Of a stretch of 33,164 nt of DNA, positions 15,843 through 23,218 are shown piece by piece. The position numbers and the translations under genes were made by a program. Below the pieces are notes generated by a model that did no database searches, was not told where the DNA came from, and worked only from the letters and a program-made list of their open reading frames with translations. Each line of letters starts with the position of its first letter. Positions within the stretch are counted from its first letter, which is position 1. The stretch is from Candidatus Omnitrophota bacterium (GTDB taxonomy: Bacteria; Omnitrophota; Gorgyraeia; Zapsychrales; JANLHA01). The stretch covers positions 1 to 33,164 of the forward strand of contig JADLGJ010000043.1 of NCBI GenBank assembly GCA_020849375.1. Reading direction: 5' to 3'.

Positions 15843-17261
15843 ATGAGCACTGAACACACAAAACTTGTTGTCATTGGCGGAGGACCCGGCGGGTACGCAG
15901 CCGCGTTCTTAGCCGCTGATATGGGAATGGAAACAACTCTTGTTGACATGGAACCGAATCCCGGGGGAGTTTGCCTGTACCGTGGATGCATCCCTTCCAA
16001 AGCGCTTTTGCATGCCGCGAAGATCCTTTCAGAAGCCCGCGATGCTAAAGAGATCGGTATTGATTTCGGGGAACCCAAGATCGATATTGATAAAGTCCGC
16101 GCTTGGAAGAACAAGGTCGTCAGTCAAATGACCGGCGGGTTAGGCGTCCTTTCCAAACAACGCAAGATCAACTTTATCCAGGGCCGCGCGACATTCGTCA
16201 GTTCTGACGCGATCAATATCAAAAAGACCACTGGCGAAGAGATAACGTTAACGTTCGACACGGCGATCCTCGCGACAGGTTCCACGCCAGTTACACTTCC
16301 CTTTGCTCCGTCATCACCTCGCATCCTGGATTCAACAACAGCTTTAAACATGGAAGATATTCCCGAGAAACTGCTCGTTGTCGGCGGCGGATACATCGGA
16401 TTGGAACTCGGAACGGTTTATTGCGAATTAGGAAGTACGGTCTCCATCGTTGAAACGATGCCTGTTCTTCTGCCGGGTGTTGACCGAGATCTCGGGGTCA
16501 TTCTTGAGAACCGGATGAAGAAACATTTCAGCGCCATCAAGACCAACACCAAGGTCAACAAAATGGAAGAGATCAAAGATGGGATCCGTGTGACCTTTCA
16601 GGACAAAGACGGGAATTTGTCGACAGAAGACTATAATAAAGTCCTGGTCTCGATCGGCCGCAAACCGAATTCCAAGAATTTAGGATTAGAAAATACTAAA
16701 GTGACGGTAACGCCACGCGGATTTGTGGAAGTGAACCCGCAGCGCCGGACGACTGATCCAAAAATTTATGCCATCGGTGATATTGCCGGTGACCCGATGC
16801 TTGCGCACAAAGCTTCGCATGAAGGCCGTGTTGCTGTCGAAGCGATCGCAGGACACAAAGTCGCGTTTGAACCTCAAGCAATCCCCGCTGTTGTTTTCAC
16901 CGACCCGGAAATCGCCTGGTGCGGTATCACTGAAACCGAAGCGACCGCGCAAGGACGCAATGTTAAAGTCATTAAATTTCCGTGGGCCGCTTCCGGTCGC
17001 GCCGTGACCTTGAACCGTACCGATGGGTTGACCAAAATGCTCATCGATCCGGAAACGGAACGTATTTTAGGGGTTTCAATTTGCGGTGTTGGCGCCGGAG
17101 AAATGATCGCGGAAGGTGTTTTAGCGGTTGAGATGGGGGCTGTCGTATCGGACTTGAAACTTTCGATCCACCCTCACCCGACCCTGTCGGAAACGGTCAT
17201 GGAAACGGCTGAGACGTTTTTCGGGTTAAGCACGCACATTTACCGCCCGAAAAAAGCTTAA
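15843..17261 (+). CDS. lpdA: dihydrolipoyl dehydrogenase (E3)
   Basis: A 472-residue FAD flavoprotein that reoxidises the E2 dihydrolipoyl groups with NAD+. Motifs are GGGPGGYAAA (FAD), the redox disulfide CLYRGC near residue 44, GGGYIGLELG near 180 (NAD), IYAIGDIAG near 310, and HPHPTLSE near 450 carrying the catalytic His-Glu pair. I chose ATG 15843, four bases after the aceF stop; a GTG at 15825 overlapping aceF is in frame but adds non-conserved residues. The 3' end overlaps the convergent ZnuB-like gene by 36 bases. Confidence 0.96.
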   Translation: MSTEHTKLVVIGGGPGGYAAAFLAADMGMETTLVDMEPNPGGVCLYRGCIPSKALLHAAKILSEARDAKEIGIDFGEPKIDIDKVRAWKNKVVSQMTGGLGVLSKQRKINFIQGRATFVSSDAINIKKTTGEEITLTFDTAILATGSTPVTLPFAPSSPRILDSTTALNMEDIPEKLLVVGGGYIGLELGTVYCELGSTVSIVETMPVLLPGVDRDLGVILENRMKKHFSAIKTNTKVNKMEEIKDGIRVTFQDKDGNLSTEDYNKVLVSIGRKPNSKNLGLENTKVTVTPRGFVEVNPQRRTTDPKIYAIGDIAGDPMLAHKASHEGRVAVEAIAGHKVAFEPQAIPAVVFTDPEIAWCGITETEATAQGRNVKVIKFPWAASGRAVTLNRTDGLTKMLIDPETERILGVSICGVGAGEMIAEGVLAVEMGAVVSDLKLSIHPHPTLSETVMETAETFFGLSTHIYRPKKA

Positions 17262-18047
17262 AAGCAACAGCACACCGCCAAAGGTTGCGACGACACACGC
17301 CCCCGTCGGTAAATCCCAAAGATACGAAAGAGTTATTCCCAGCGCGCTGACAACAAATCCTACGGCCCAGCCAATCAGCAAGCGCGTTCTGGGGTTGTCT
17401 GCAAATAACATCGCGCACACTGACGGGACGACCAGAAAAGAAAAAACCAGCAAGACACCGGCGATCTTGACGGAACTCGTTACGACCAGACCAAAGGTCA
17501 CATAAAACAAAAAATCCCACGAACGGACATTAATGCCCTTTTCAAAAGCAGCTTGCGGATCCCTCGAAATCAACAAAAAATGACGACGGAAGATATAGTG
17601 GATCACCCCGACTACCGTATAAATAACCGCGATCTTGATAATCTCAGGTAAACTGACAAGCAAAATATTCCCGACCAAAGCTTGCTTGATATGCTCATCA
17701 CCTTCACCACTGCGGCTTAGATTAAGAATGAGCAGTGCCGCAGACACAGCGTAAACGATCCCGATGATCGCTTCCTGGGGGATCTTTTCCTGCCGGAACC
17801 GCGTCAGCGAAAAAATAGCCGCCCCAATGACAGTAAATCCTAACGACAGCCAATAGGCTTGCGGGCTGTCCAACCCCAGTCCCAACACAATGGCAAAGCT
17901 GGCCCCTAAAACCGCGATCTGCGCAAGTGCCAAGTCAACAAAAATGACTTGTCGTTCAATTACATGAAAACCCAGATAGGCATGAATGCCGGCAAGGACC
18001 AGACAAGCCAAAAACGGTAGCAACATAATGTGAAGAAATTCTGTCAT
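17226..18047 (-). CDS. metal ABC transporter permease (ZnuB/ABC-3 family)
   Basis: A 273-residue permease of the ABC-3 family for Zn, Mn or Fe(II). It has about eight transmembrane helices, with the family segments HVIERQVIFVDLALAQIAVLG near residue 27 and VTSSVKIAGVLLVFSFLVVPS near 193. The start at 18047 has an excellent AAGGAG ribosome binding site; the frame stays open further upstream only because it runs through the palindromic element at 18058-18173. It works with the ZnuA-like protein encoded upstream. No ATPase gene lies between or beside them, which is unusual. The 3' end overlaps lpdA tail to tail by 36 bases. Confidence 0.92.
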   Translation of the reverse strand: MTEFLHIMLLPFLACLVLAGIHAYLGFHVIERQVIFVDLALAQIAVLGASFAIVLGLGLDSPQAYWLSLGFTVIGAAIFSLTRFRQEKIPQEAIIGIVYAVSAALLILNLSRSGEGDEHIKQALVGNILLVSLPEIIKIAVIYTVVGVIHYIFRRHFLLISRDPQAAFEKGINVRSWDFLFYVTFGLVVTSSVKIAGVLLVFSFLVVPSVCAMLFADNPRTRLLIGWAVGFVVSALGITLSYLWDLPTGACVVATFGGVLLLLSFFRAVNVRA

Positions 18048-18057
18048 TTTATCTCCT

Positions 18058-18173
18058 TGCAGGTGGTGTTCCAAAGGTTCCCGGCGAGTTTGATTTCGAT
18101 TTTCCTCCATCTTTACCTTGGAGGAAATCGAAATCACTGTCTGAGCCCGGGAACCTTTGGGACGCCGCCTGCA
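18058..18173 (+). repeat. variable-arm palindromic element, copy A
   Basis: The outer arms 18058-18084 and 18147-18173 pair over 27 bases with three differences. Each is T opposite G, so a plus-strand RNA would pair throughout. Between them are the core boxes GGCGAGTTTGATTTCG (18083-18098) and CGAAATCACTGTCTGAGCC (18129-18147). An inner stem, GATTTCG...TCCTCCA with its complement, surrounds a small loop. The element lies between the ZnuA-like and ZnuB-like genes. The same boxes recur at 20365-20439 and, inverted, at 27176-27251, with unrelated arms. Confidence 0.85.
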
Positions 18174-18180
18174 TTAAATG

Positions 18181-19107
18181 CTATTTCAACGCCTCGCTGA
18201 TCTGACGGAAATTGTAATCGAAGAATCCGACCACGCCTTCACTCCCAGCAACTTCCCCAGCATTCTGGACAATGGTCACGGACCGTGTCCCAATGCGCTC
18301 TGCTAATTTCTCAGCTGTTGCTCTCGAATAATACGTCGGCAAAACAATAGCGCCTACGGGATGTTGCACAGCATAATCTGCTAACTCCGCCAAATGACGC
18401 GGCCCCGGCGGGATCCCGGGTTTTGGCTCGATGAACTGTTCAGCTTTTAAGCCCACGAATTGAGCAAAGTAAGCAATATCTTCATGATAAGAAATGATTT
18501 CTTTGTCCTGACAATGTTGACAGAGACTTTTCCATTCCTGCAGTTTCGCGTCCAGTTGACTCAAGAACTGTTTTTCATTCTCTTGATAACTCGCGGCCCC
18601 GGACGGGTCGATCTCGGCTAATTTCTCCGCGACCGACTTCGCCATGATCTTAAAGTTCTCAGGATTCATGGTGTAATGCGGATTCCCGAACAAGTGAATG
18701 TCCCCCTCGCTGCGGGAAATATTTCCAGTAGGAACATGTAATAAAGCGATCCCTTTGGAAAGATCGAGATTCCGATTGCGTCCTCTCATCAGCTCAGGCT
18801 TACCCGCAGCTTCCAAAAGAGGGTCTGACCACGCTTCAAGATCCAATCCGACATTAACATACAGATCCGCTGACGCAACAGCACGGACATCGCTGGGTTT
18901 AGGACTATAGAAGTGAATGTTCTGCTTAGGCGAAGCGACCGCTTTAACTTCGACCCTCTCTCCTCCGATCTGCTTAACAAGATCGGCAAAGATCGTCGTG
19001 GTTGTAACGACGTTAAGTGTCTCGCCTGCGGCTGATACAGGTTGCAGGGGCATAAAACACTGCCCCCACAAAAGGAACGCCAAAAGCGGAATATATTTTT
19101 TAAACAT
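18181..19107 (-). CDS. metal ABC transporter substrate-binding protein (ZnuA-like)
   Basis: A 308-residue periplasmic cluster A-I metal-binding protein (PF01297 type) with a signal peptide ending near PVSA. The expected metal ligands are present: His65 (QNIHFYSPKPSD), His144 (GNPHYTMNP), His208 (SYHEDIAYF) and an acidic residue late in the chain (FFDYNF). The ligand set fits Zn or Mn. There is no long His-rich loop between strands. It delivers metal to the ZnuB-like permease encoded downstream, beyond a 133-base gap filled by the palindromic element. The upstream porin gene ends 20 bases before it, so porin and binding protein are likely co-transcribed. Confidence 0.92.
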   Translation of the reverse strand: MFKKYIPLLAFLLWGQCFMPLQPVSAAGETLNVVTTTTIFADLVKQIGGERVEVKAVASPKQNIHFYSPKPSDVRAVASADLYVNVGLDLEAWSDPLLEAAGKPELMRGRNRNLDLSKGIALLHVPTGNISRSEGDIHLFGNPHYTMNPENFKIMAKSVAEKLAEIDPSGAASYQENEKQFLSQLDAKLQEWKSLCQHCQDKEIISYHEDIAYFAQFVGLKAEQFIEPKPGIPPGPRHLAELADYAVQHPVGAIVLPTYYSRATAEKLAERIGTRSVTIVQNAGEVAGSEGVVGFFDYNFRQISEALK

Positions 19108-19127
19108 GAATTTCTCCTTAGTAAAAC

Positions 19128-20309
19128 CTATTGAATTTTATGTTTGTGCTCACCGATCGCGAATGTTCCCTGGAGCATAATTTGAGTATCTTTGTTCCCA
19201 TCACTCAGGTCGAACTGGGAAGCTTGGACCCGCCACCGCGCAAACTCACTTTGCGAAAAAGTCACGTATCCTGTATAACCCGTGTCTTCTTCCTGAAGAT
19301 TTTCCAAAGGATTATCGACCGGCTGGACATTATCGTAACGAAAACCGACCGACCATTGCGGCGCGACACGAAGATCTGCTAGACCATACCAGCCCCAGAT
19401 ATTCCCATCGAGGTCATCTTCGGTTTCTTCCCGGTTAACGTTAAAGACTTCACCCTGCAACTTCAAGGCCTGATTAGCGCTCAACTGATGCTTTAACGTC
19501 AAGTCACTTCCCAAGACTTGGACTTCAAAATCGGCGTCCTCGTCACGGGAACCAGCCAAATAGGAAAATCCCCATTCCGCGTTAGTTTCATCGGAAATAT
19601 CCACATAATTCTTAAGATGTGAATACATCGTCGGACGACGGCGGGTATCGCCGAATAATGCTCCTTCTTCTCCATTACCACCCTCTAACATCCCGATGGA
19701 GACTTCTTGGGTCACAGGAAGTCCCGTTTGAAGCAAGGTCGTCACATCAAGGCCGGCTTTGTTATAGCCCTCAGCACCAAAGTAACGTTGAATGACGAGC
19801 GGTTCATCAACAGTCTCTAAACTATCGCGGTGAACCGGGATTGCTTTCCCGACTTTGGGTTTAAACTTACCCAAGCGTGCTATCGTATCGAAAGGTAAGC
19901 CAAATCGTGTGACATAAGCTTCTTCCAATCCGGCATCTTCAAAATCCGAGAATGATACCGTCACGTCAAGTCGAGAATACGCATCAATATCACTTCCAAA
20001 AACGATCTCCACCTCCCGGGCGCTGATACGGTCTGAACCTTCCGCATCTTCTTTGGGGCTGTTCAACTTTGCCACAATGTCGGCGACCACGCCTATAGAC
20101 GGATTCCACTTGCCTAATAAACTGCGATCCGCAGATTGAACGGCTGGGGCAGACTTCTGTTCTTCCATTCTTGCCTCAAGTTCTGACAGCTTTACCTTTA
20201 AAGCCGCGACTTCTGCTGCCAGATCATCACTGGCCCGAGCCGGAGCAGGTTGCACGACCGTATTACAAAAGAAACAACAAAACAACAATCCAAATAAAAT
20301 CCTCTTCAT
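19128..20309 (-). CDS. outer-membrane porin with N-terminal coiled coil, metal-uptake associated
   Basis: A 393-residue exported protein. A signal peptide is followed by a short coiled coil (LAAEVAALKVKLSELEARME, about 30-50), then a long region of alternating beta strands suggesting an outer-membrane barrel, for example SRLDVTVSFSDF, WGFSYLAGSR, LKLQGEVFNVN and WSVGFRYDN. This layout recalls OprP/OprO- or LbtU-like porins. Its place directly upstream of the ZnuA-like gene suggests that it admits metal or a metal complex (inference). The start at 20309 has AGGAGAGG six to ten bases upstream; upstream frame extension passes through the palindromic element and is not coding. The chain ends HKHKIQ, lacking the usual terminal aromatic residue. 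Confidence 0.75.
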   Translation of the reverse strand: MKRILFGLLFCCFFCNTVVQPAPARASDDLAAEVAALKVKLSELEARMEEQKSAPAVQSADRSLLGKWNPSIGVVADIVAKLNSPKEDAEGSDRISAREVEIVFGSDIDAYSRLDVTVSFSDFEDAGLEEAYVTRFGLPFDTIARLGKFKPKVGKAIPVHRDSLETVDEPLVIQRYFGAEGYNKAGLDVTTLLQTGLPVTQEVSIGMLEGGNGEEGALFGDTRRRPTMYSHLKNYVDISDETNAEWGFSYLAGSRDEDADFEVQVLGSDLTLKHQLSANQALKLQGEVFNVNREETEDDLDGNIWGWYGLADLRVAPQWSVGFRYDNVQPVDNPLENLQEEDTGYTGYVTFSQSEFARWRVQASQFDLSDGNKDTQIMLQGTFAIGEHKHKIQ

Positions 20310-20341
20310 AGACCTCTCCTGTTCAACATTTAATATTGTTA

Positions 20342-20463
20342 GGCAGGAATAAATTGATCTCCCGAGCGAGTTTGGCGAGCTTCCGGTCAAGAACAAAGTC
20401 CCCGTATGTCTTCAAACGGAAGCGAGACATTGTCTGAGCACGGGAGAACAATTTATCCCTGCC
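20342..20463 (+). repeat. variable-arm palindromic element, copy B
   Basis: The outer arms 20342-20364 and 20441-20463 are complementary over 23 bases with two mismatches (the ends are GGCAGG and CCTGCC). The core boxes are AGCGAGTTTG (20365-20374) and TTGTCTGAGC (20430-20439); the inner stem is GCTTCCG/CGGAAGC. The arms share nothing with copies A or C. It sits between the small membrane protein gene and the porin gene, just upstream of the porin ribosome binding site. Confidence 0.8.
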
Positions 20464-20477
20464 AAGAAATAATTAGA

Positions 20478-20807
20478 TTAATAAGATAATGTGGAGATGA
20501 TCGGAGGGCCGCGGGGGGATCGCGTTAAGAAATACTTCGGGATGAAAGGCTTGGCGAGAGCAAGATAAACGGCCCAGGCCAAGAGTAACGCAAAGAAATT
20601 GAACAACGTCGTAGTGACAAAATTAAACGGTGTGTGCGCCCAAACAGAGACAGGGCAGCTATTGTGCTCTTTTGTGTGAAAAGGATCGCCGGCGTGGTTG
20701 TGGATAAAACCGGCAGATATCGCTGTCGCTAAAAAGAAAAACGCGAAAACCGCGACTGCGGCTTTATTTTTGAAGATCCATTGGCGAGTGTTAGATAAGG
20801 ACAACAT
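20478..20807 (-). CDS. small His-rich membrane protein leading the metal-uptake operon
   Basis: A 109-residue protein with two membrane segments (AAVAVFAFFFLATAISAGFI and LFNFFALLLAWAVYLALA). The loop between them, HNHAGDPFHTKEHNSCPVSV, has four His and one Cys and could bind metal. The C-terminal RSPRGPP tail recalls DUF2946-like small metal-associated proteins, but I cannot assign a family. It lies first in the minus-strand metal-uptake cluster. The ATG at 20807 has no ribosome binding site and lies nine bases from a consensus -10 box, suggesting leaderless translation. A TTG three codons earlier overlaps the -10 box and is unlikely. Confidence 0.6.
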   Translation of the reverse strand: MLSLSNTRQWIFKNKAAVAVFAFFFLATAISAGFIHNHAGDPFHTKEHNSCPVSVWAHTPFNFVTTTLFNFFALLLAWAVYLALAKPFIPKYFLTRSPRGPPIISTLSY

Positions 20808-20811
20808 GGGT

Positions 20812-20843
20812 TGCAATTATATGAATTTCGTTACAATTGTCAA
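20812..20843 (-). promoter_or_regulatory. consensus promoter with possible metal-repressor operator
   Basis: On the minus strand, TTGACA (20838-20843), a 16-base spacer and TATAAT (20816-20821) form an exact double-consensus promoter for the metal-uptake operon. A loose inverted repeat TGCAA-N14-TTACA (20812-20835) covers the -10 box and spacer, similar in size and edge bases to Fur/Zur family sites. The promoter is convincing; the operator is a suggestion only. Confidence 0.7.
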
Positions 20844-20867
20844 GTGCTTTAAAAAACAGTCCGCAAA

Positions 20868-21314
20868 CTATTTAACATTCTTGAGTTCCAGAACGATCCG
20901 TTCCCCAAGGTGCATGTCAAGGCGCGAGGCCTCTCCGCCATTGATCTCAAGCACATAGCCAGCCGGGAAATTGGGACCATATGTCGGGCAGGGGTCTTTC
21001 TCACAGGGAACAGCAGCATGCTCGATATAGGAAATCTTGCCCATATCATCCATCCAGATCATATCCAGCGGGATCAAGGTCTCCCTCATCCAGAATTTCG
21101 GCGCGACATCAGGTTTCATAAAGAATAACATCCCTTGGTCTTTACCCAATTGGTCGCGGTGCTGCAAACCTCGGGCTTTTTGCTCTTCGGTCATCGCAAG
21201 CTCAAGCTTGTAGCATTGTTCTTTATAACATGCGCGGTTTTCTCTCGGGCCGATATGGCATCCTGACAATAGGACGGCCAGAACAACAAAAAGAGCAGGC
21301 TTGAAATATTTCAT
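20868..21314 (-). CDS. DUF192 family lipoprotein
   Basis: A 148-residue protein with a lipoprotein signal (FVVLAVLLSGC, Cys19), so it is anchored to a membrane on the periplasmic side. The DUF192 domain follows: KLELAMTEEQKARGLQHRDQ near residue 36, GMLFFMKPDVAPKFWMRETL near 61, IPLDMIWMDDMGKI near 81, and YVLEINGGEASR near 119. The biochemical role of DUF192 is not established. Four extra cysteines (ACYKEQC and CEKDPC) may form disulfides. The gene overlaps the stop of the upstream M48 protease gene by four bases. Confidence 0.9.
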   Translation of the reverse strand: MKYFKPALFVVLAVLLSGCHIGPRENRACYKEQCYKLELAMTEEQKARGLQHRDQLGKDQGMLFFMKPDVAPKFWMRETLIPLDMIWMDDMGKISYIEHAAVPCEKDPCPTYGPNFPAGYVLEINGGEASRLDMHLGERIVLELKNVK

Positions 21315-22090
21315 TGTTTGTCACTCCCGATCAGGTTGAGGTAATCCCGAAAACTTATTTTCCCGCTAATGGTCTTATTGACGACGGCAATACGCTCGTT
21401 GGGATACGGATGCGTCCGGAAATAATTCGCTTGCCGTAACGGGGCTTTCTCATCTTCTGCTTTTAAAACTTCCAGGACATCTATCATCTTATGCGGATCA
21501 AAGCCGGCCTTCTGGGTATATTTCACGGCGAGCTCATCGGCCTCATACTCATCTTCTCTCGAATAAGCGAAATATAGGGACGTGATGATCGCGTTGACCC
21601 CCTGCGCTAATTCCGGCTCACCAGAACCGAAGGACGCGATCTGCAAAAGAAGAGCGCCATAGGAGTTCTGCATTCGTTTTAAACCATGCTTAGCGGTGAT
21701 ATGCGCGATCTCATGCGCGAGAACGCCGGCGATCTGGTCGTCTTCTTTAAGTTTGTCCAGCAGGCCTTTATGGATATAAACATACCCACCTGGAATACTG
21801 AATGCATTGACCGTATCATCATCAATAATATTGACCGTAAAAATGATATCTTGCCGGTCGCTCACGGCGGCAAGACGGTCAAAGATCTTGTGGACGCGGG
21901 CATTGCTGTCGAGGTCGGTGACGAATTTGACTTGCTTTTCGATCTGCAAAGCGATCGCGTTCCCCAAATTGATCTCTTTGTCGGTCCCGTACATCAACCG
22001 CTCTTCTTTGCCGGTCGCGAGATTATATTCACTCGTGCAGCCGCAAAGAAAAACCAAAACTACAATTAAGTAATATTTTCTTAATAACAT
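21311..22090 (-). CDS. M48 family metalloprotease lipoprotein (BepA/LoiP-like)
   Basis: A 259-residue zinc protease with a lipoprotein signal (YLIVVLVFLCGC). The zinc motif AHEIAHITAKHG lies near residue 125; the third ligand should be Glu in YSREDEYEADELAVKY near 185. The short form, without a TPR domain, resembles LoiP/YggG or the catalytic part of BepA, which act in outer-membrane protein quality control. I chose ATG 22090 because it directly precedes the signal peptide; a TTG at 22126 overlapping maf is in frame but adds a charged, non-signal leader. Confidence 0.92.
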   Translation of the reverse strand: MLLRKYYLIVVLVFLCGCTSEYNLATGKEERLMYGTDKEINLGNAIALQIEKQVKFVTDLDSNARVHKIFDRLAAVSDRQDIIFTVNIIDDDTVNAFSIPGGYVYIHKGLLDKLKEDDQIAGVLAHEIAHITAKHGLKRMQNSYGALLLQIASFGSGEPELAQGVNAIITSLYFAYSREDEYEADELAVKYTQKAGFDPHKMIDVLEVLKAEDEKAPLRQANYFRTHPYPNERIAVVNKTISGKISFRDYLNLIGSDKQ

Positions 22091-22122
22091 ATAGTTACGG
22101 GTCCTGTCCCTGCGGCACCCGT

Positions 22123-22701
22123 TCAAAGTATCGTTACGTTAAATTCTTTAAGCATCACCCGGAGTTTCGGCAGCGGCAGGCCAATGACATTACTGTAGCA
22201 GCCTTCCACACGGCGGATAAAGAGCCCGCCCCGGCCTTCAATATCAAAACCGCCGGCTTTATCCAAAGGGTTCGTATGCCGATGGTAACGGTCAATTTCC
22301 TCGTCGGAAAGCTTCTGCATCCAGAGTTTAGTTTTTTCGTAATCAACGGCCATGCGGCCTGAAGCGGCGTCAATGATCGCCACCCCGGTATAAACCCAAT
22401 GCGGGCCCGAACAAAGAACCTTCAGTGTATGCTTGGCGGCCGCCAGGTCTTTCGGTTTGCCGATGACCCGCTTGTGCCCGGCATAAACCAGCGTGTCCGA
22501 ACCGATGACGATCCCGCTTTTCAATCGGCCAGCGACCTCGCGAGCTTTAAGGACGGCATTGTGCTTGACCAACCCGGAGCAATTCGCGGTGATCTTATGG
22601 AGTTCTTCAGCACGGCTGGGAATAACCTGAAACTTCACTCCCGCCATTTCGAGCAGTTTTTTACGCTGCGCCGAGGCGGAAGCCAAAATGATCTTTTGCA
22701 T
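22123..22701 (-). CDS. maf: Maf/YceF family nucleoside triphosphate pyrophosphatase
   Basis: A 192-residue Maf protein, of normal length. It hydrolyses non-canonical or house-cleaning nucleoside triphosphates (dTTP/UTP or m7GTP subtype). Motifs are LASASAQRKKLLEMAG at the N-terminus (S-x-S-x-x-R), GSDTLV near residue 68, GKPKDLAAAKHTL near 81, and DKAGGFDIEGRGGLFIRRVE near 147. The Asp-Lys-Ala-Gly-Gly-Phe/Tyr element is the usual active-site segment. It lies six bases after the ssb stop. Confidence 0.95.
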   Translation of the reverse strand: MQKIILASASAQRKKLLEMAGVKFQVIPSRAEELHKITANCSGLVKHNAVLKAREVAGRLKSGIVIGSDTLVYAGHKRVIGKPKDLAAAKHTLKVLCSGPHWVYTGVAIIDAASGRMAVDYEKTKLWMQKLSDEEIDRYHRHTNPLDKAGGFDIEGRGGLFIRRVEGCYSNVIGLPLPKLRVMLKEFNVTIL

Positions 22702-22707
22702 GAACGT

Positions 22708-23130
22708 TTATTCGTCCCAGGCGATCGATTCAGCGGGCGGCATGTTCTCTGCGACACCGGCATCACTGCCCTGGGAGATCGGCTGTGAACCGGTTCCCGC
22801 GTCGTCACGTTTCTTAGCTAAAAAGTGAACATTGTTCGCGGAAATGCGCACGCGGCTCTGGGTTTTGCCGTCTTTTTCCCAACGGTCCTGCTTCAAGCGG
22901 CCCTCGACAATGATCCCACTGCCTTTGGTTAAATATTTCGCACAATTCTCACCGACAACACCCCAAACTTCGACGTCAAAATACGAAACCTCCTGCACCT
23001 TCTCACCGTTCTTGGTGAATACGCGGTTGTTCGCGATGGACAAACTGCAAACTGATTTCCCCGCCGGAGTGTATTTCAATTCCGGATCTCTCGTCAAGTT
23101 TCCCATAATGTTCACACTGTTTAAACTCAT
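22708..23130 (-). CDS. ssb: single-stranded DNA-binding protein
   Basis: A 140-residue SSB with one OB fold: SLNSVNIMGNLTRDPELKYT at the start, VCSLSIANNRVF near residue 26, YFDVEVWGVVGENCAKYLTK near 50, and GIIVEGRLKQDRWEKDGKT near 71. It coats single-stranded DNA and recruits repair and replication enzymes. The C-terminal tail is short and ends AESIAWDE: acidic, but without the usual terminal D-D-x-P-F that binds partner proteins. A good AAGGAA ribosome binding site is present. It may be an accessory SSB rather than the main replicative copy. Confidence 0.93.
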   Translation of the reverse strand: MSLNSVNIMGNLTRDPELKYTPAGKSVCSLSIANNRVFTKNGEKVQEVSYFDVEVWGVVGENCAKYLTKGSGIIVEGRLKQDRWEKDGKTQSRVRISANNVHFLAKKRDDAGTGSQPISQGSDAGVAENMPPAESIAWDE

Positions 23131-23171
23131 GACATTTCCTTTTGTTGATGGATTATTAAATGGGGTAGACT

Positions 23172-23217
23172 AACTCCCCTTAACCCCCTCTTTAATAAAG
23201 AGGGGGCAGGGGGAGTT
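23172..23217. repeat. long GC-rich hairpin between pyrE and ssb
   Basis: AACTCCCC-TTAA-CCCCCTCTTT pairs with AAAGAGGGGG-CA-GGGGGAGTT around an AATA loop. On the plus strand it is followed by TTTTTATTTT, like a rho-independent terminator, but no plus-strand gene ends here; for the minus-strand pyrE-ssb transcript the hairpin lacks a U tract. It may be a mobile palindromic repeat or an mRNA-stability hairpin. Confidence 0.7.
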
Positions 23218-23218
23218 T

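Noticed and set aside
18048-18137. 30-codon N-terminal extension of the ZnuB-like permease
   Set aside because: It runs through palindromic element A and has no membrane-protein character; the start at 18047 has an excellent ribosome binding site.
18058-18173. Element A as a group II intron, integron attC site or IS200/605 end
   Set aside because: No intron boundary or domain V pattern, no GTTRRRY-type attC box, and no transposase or REP-type GTAG tetranucleotide is visible.
20310-20396. 29-codon extension of the porin
   Set aside because: It reads through palindromic element B and would bury the signal peptide; 20309 has a good ribosome binding site.
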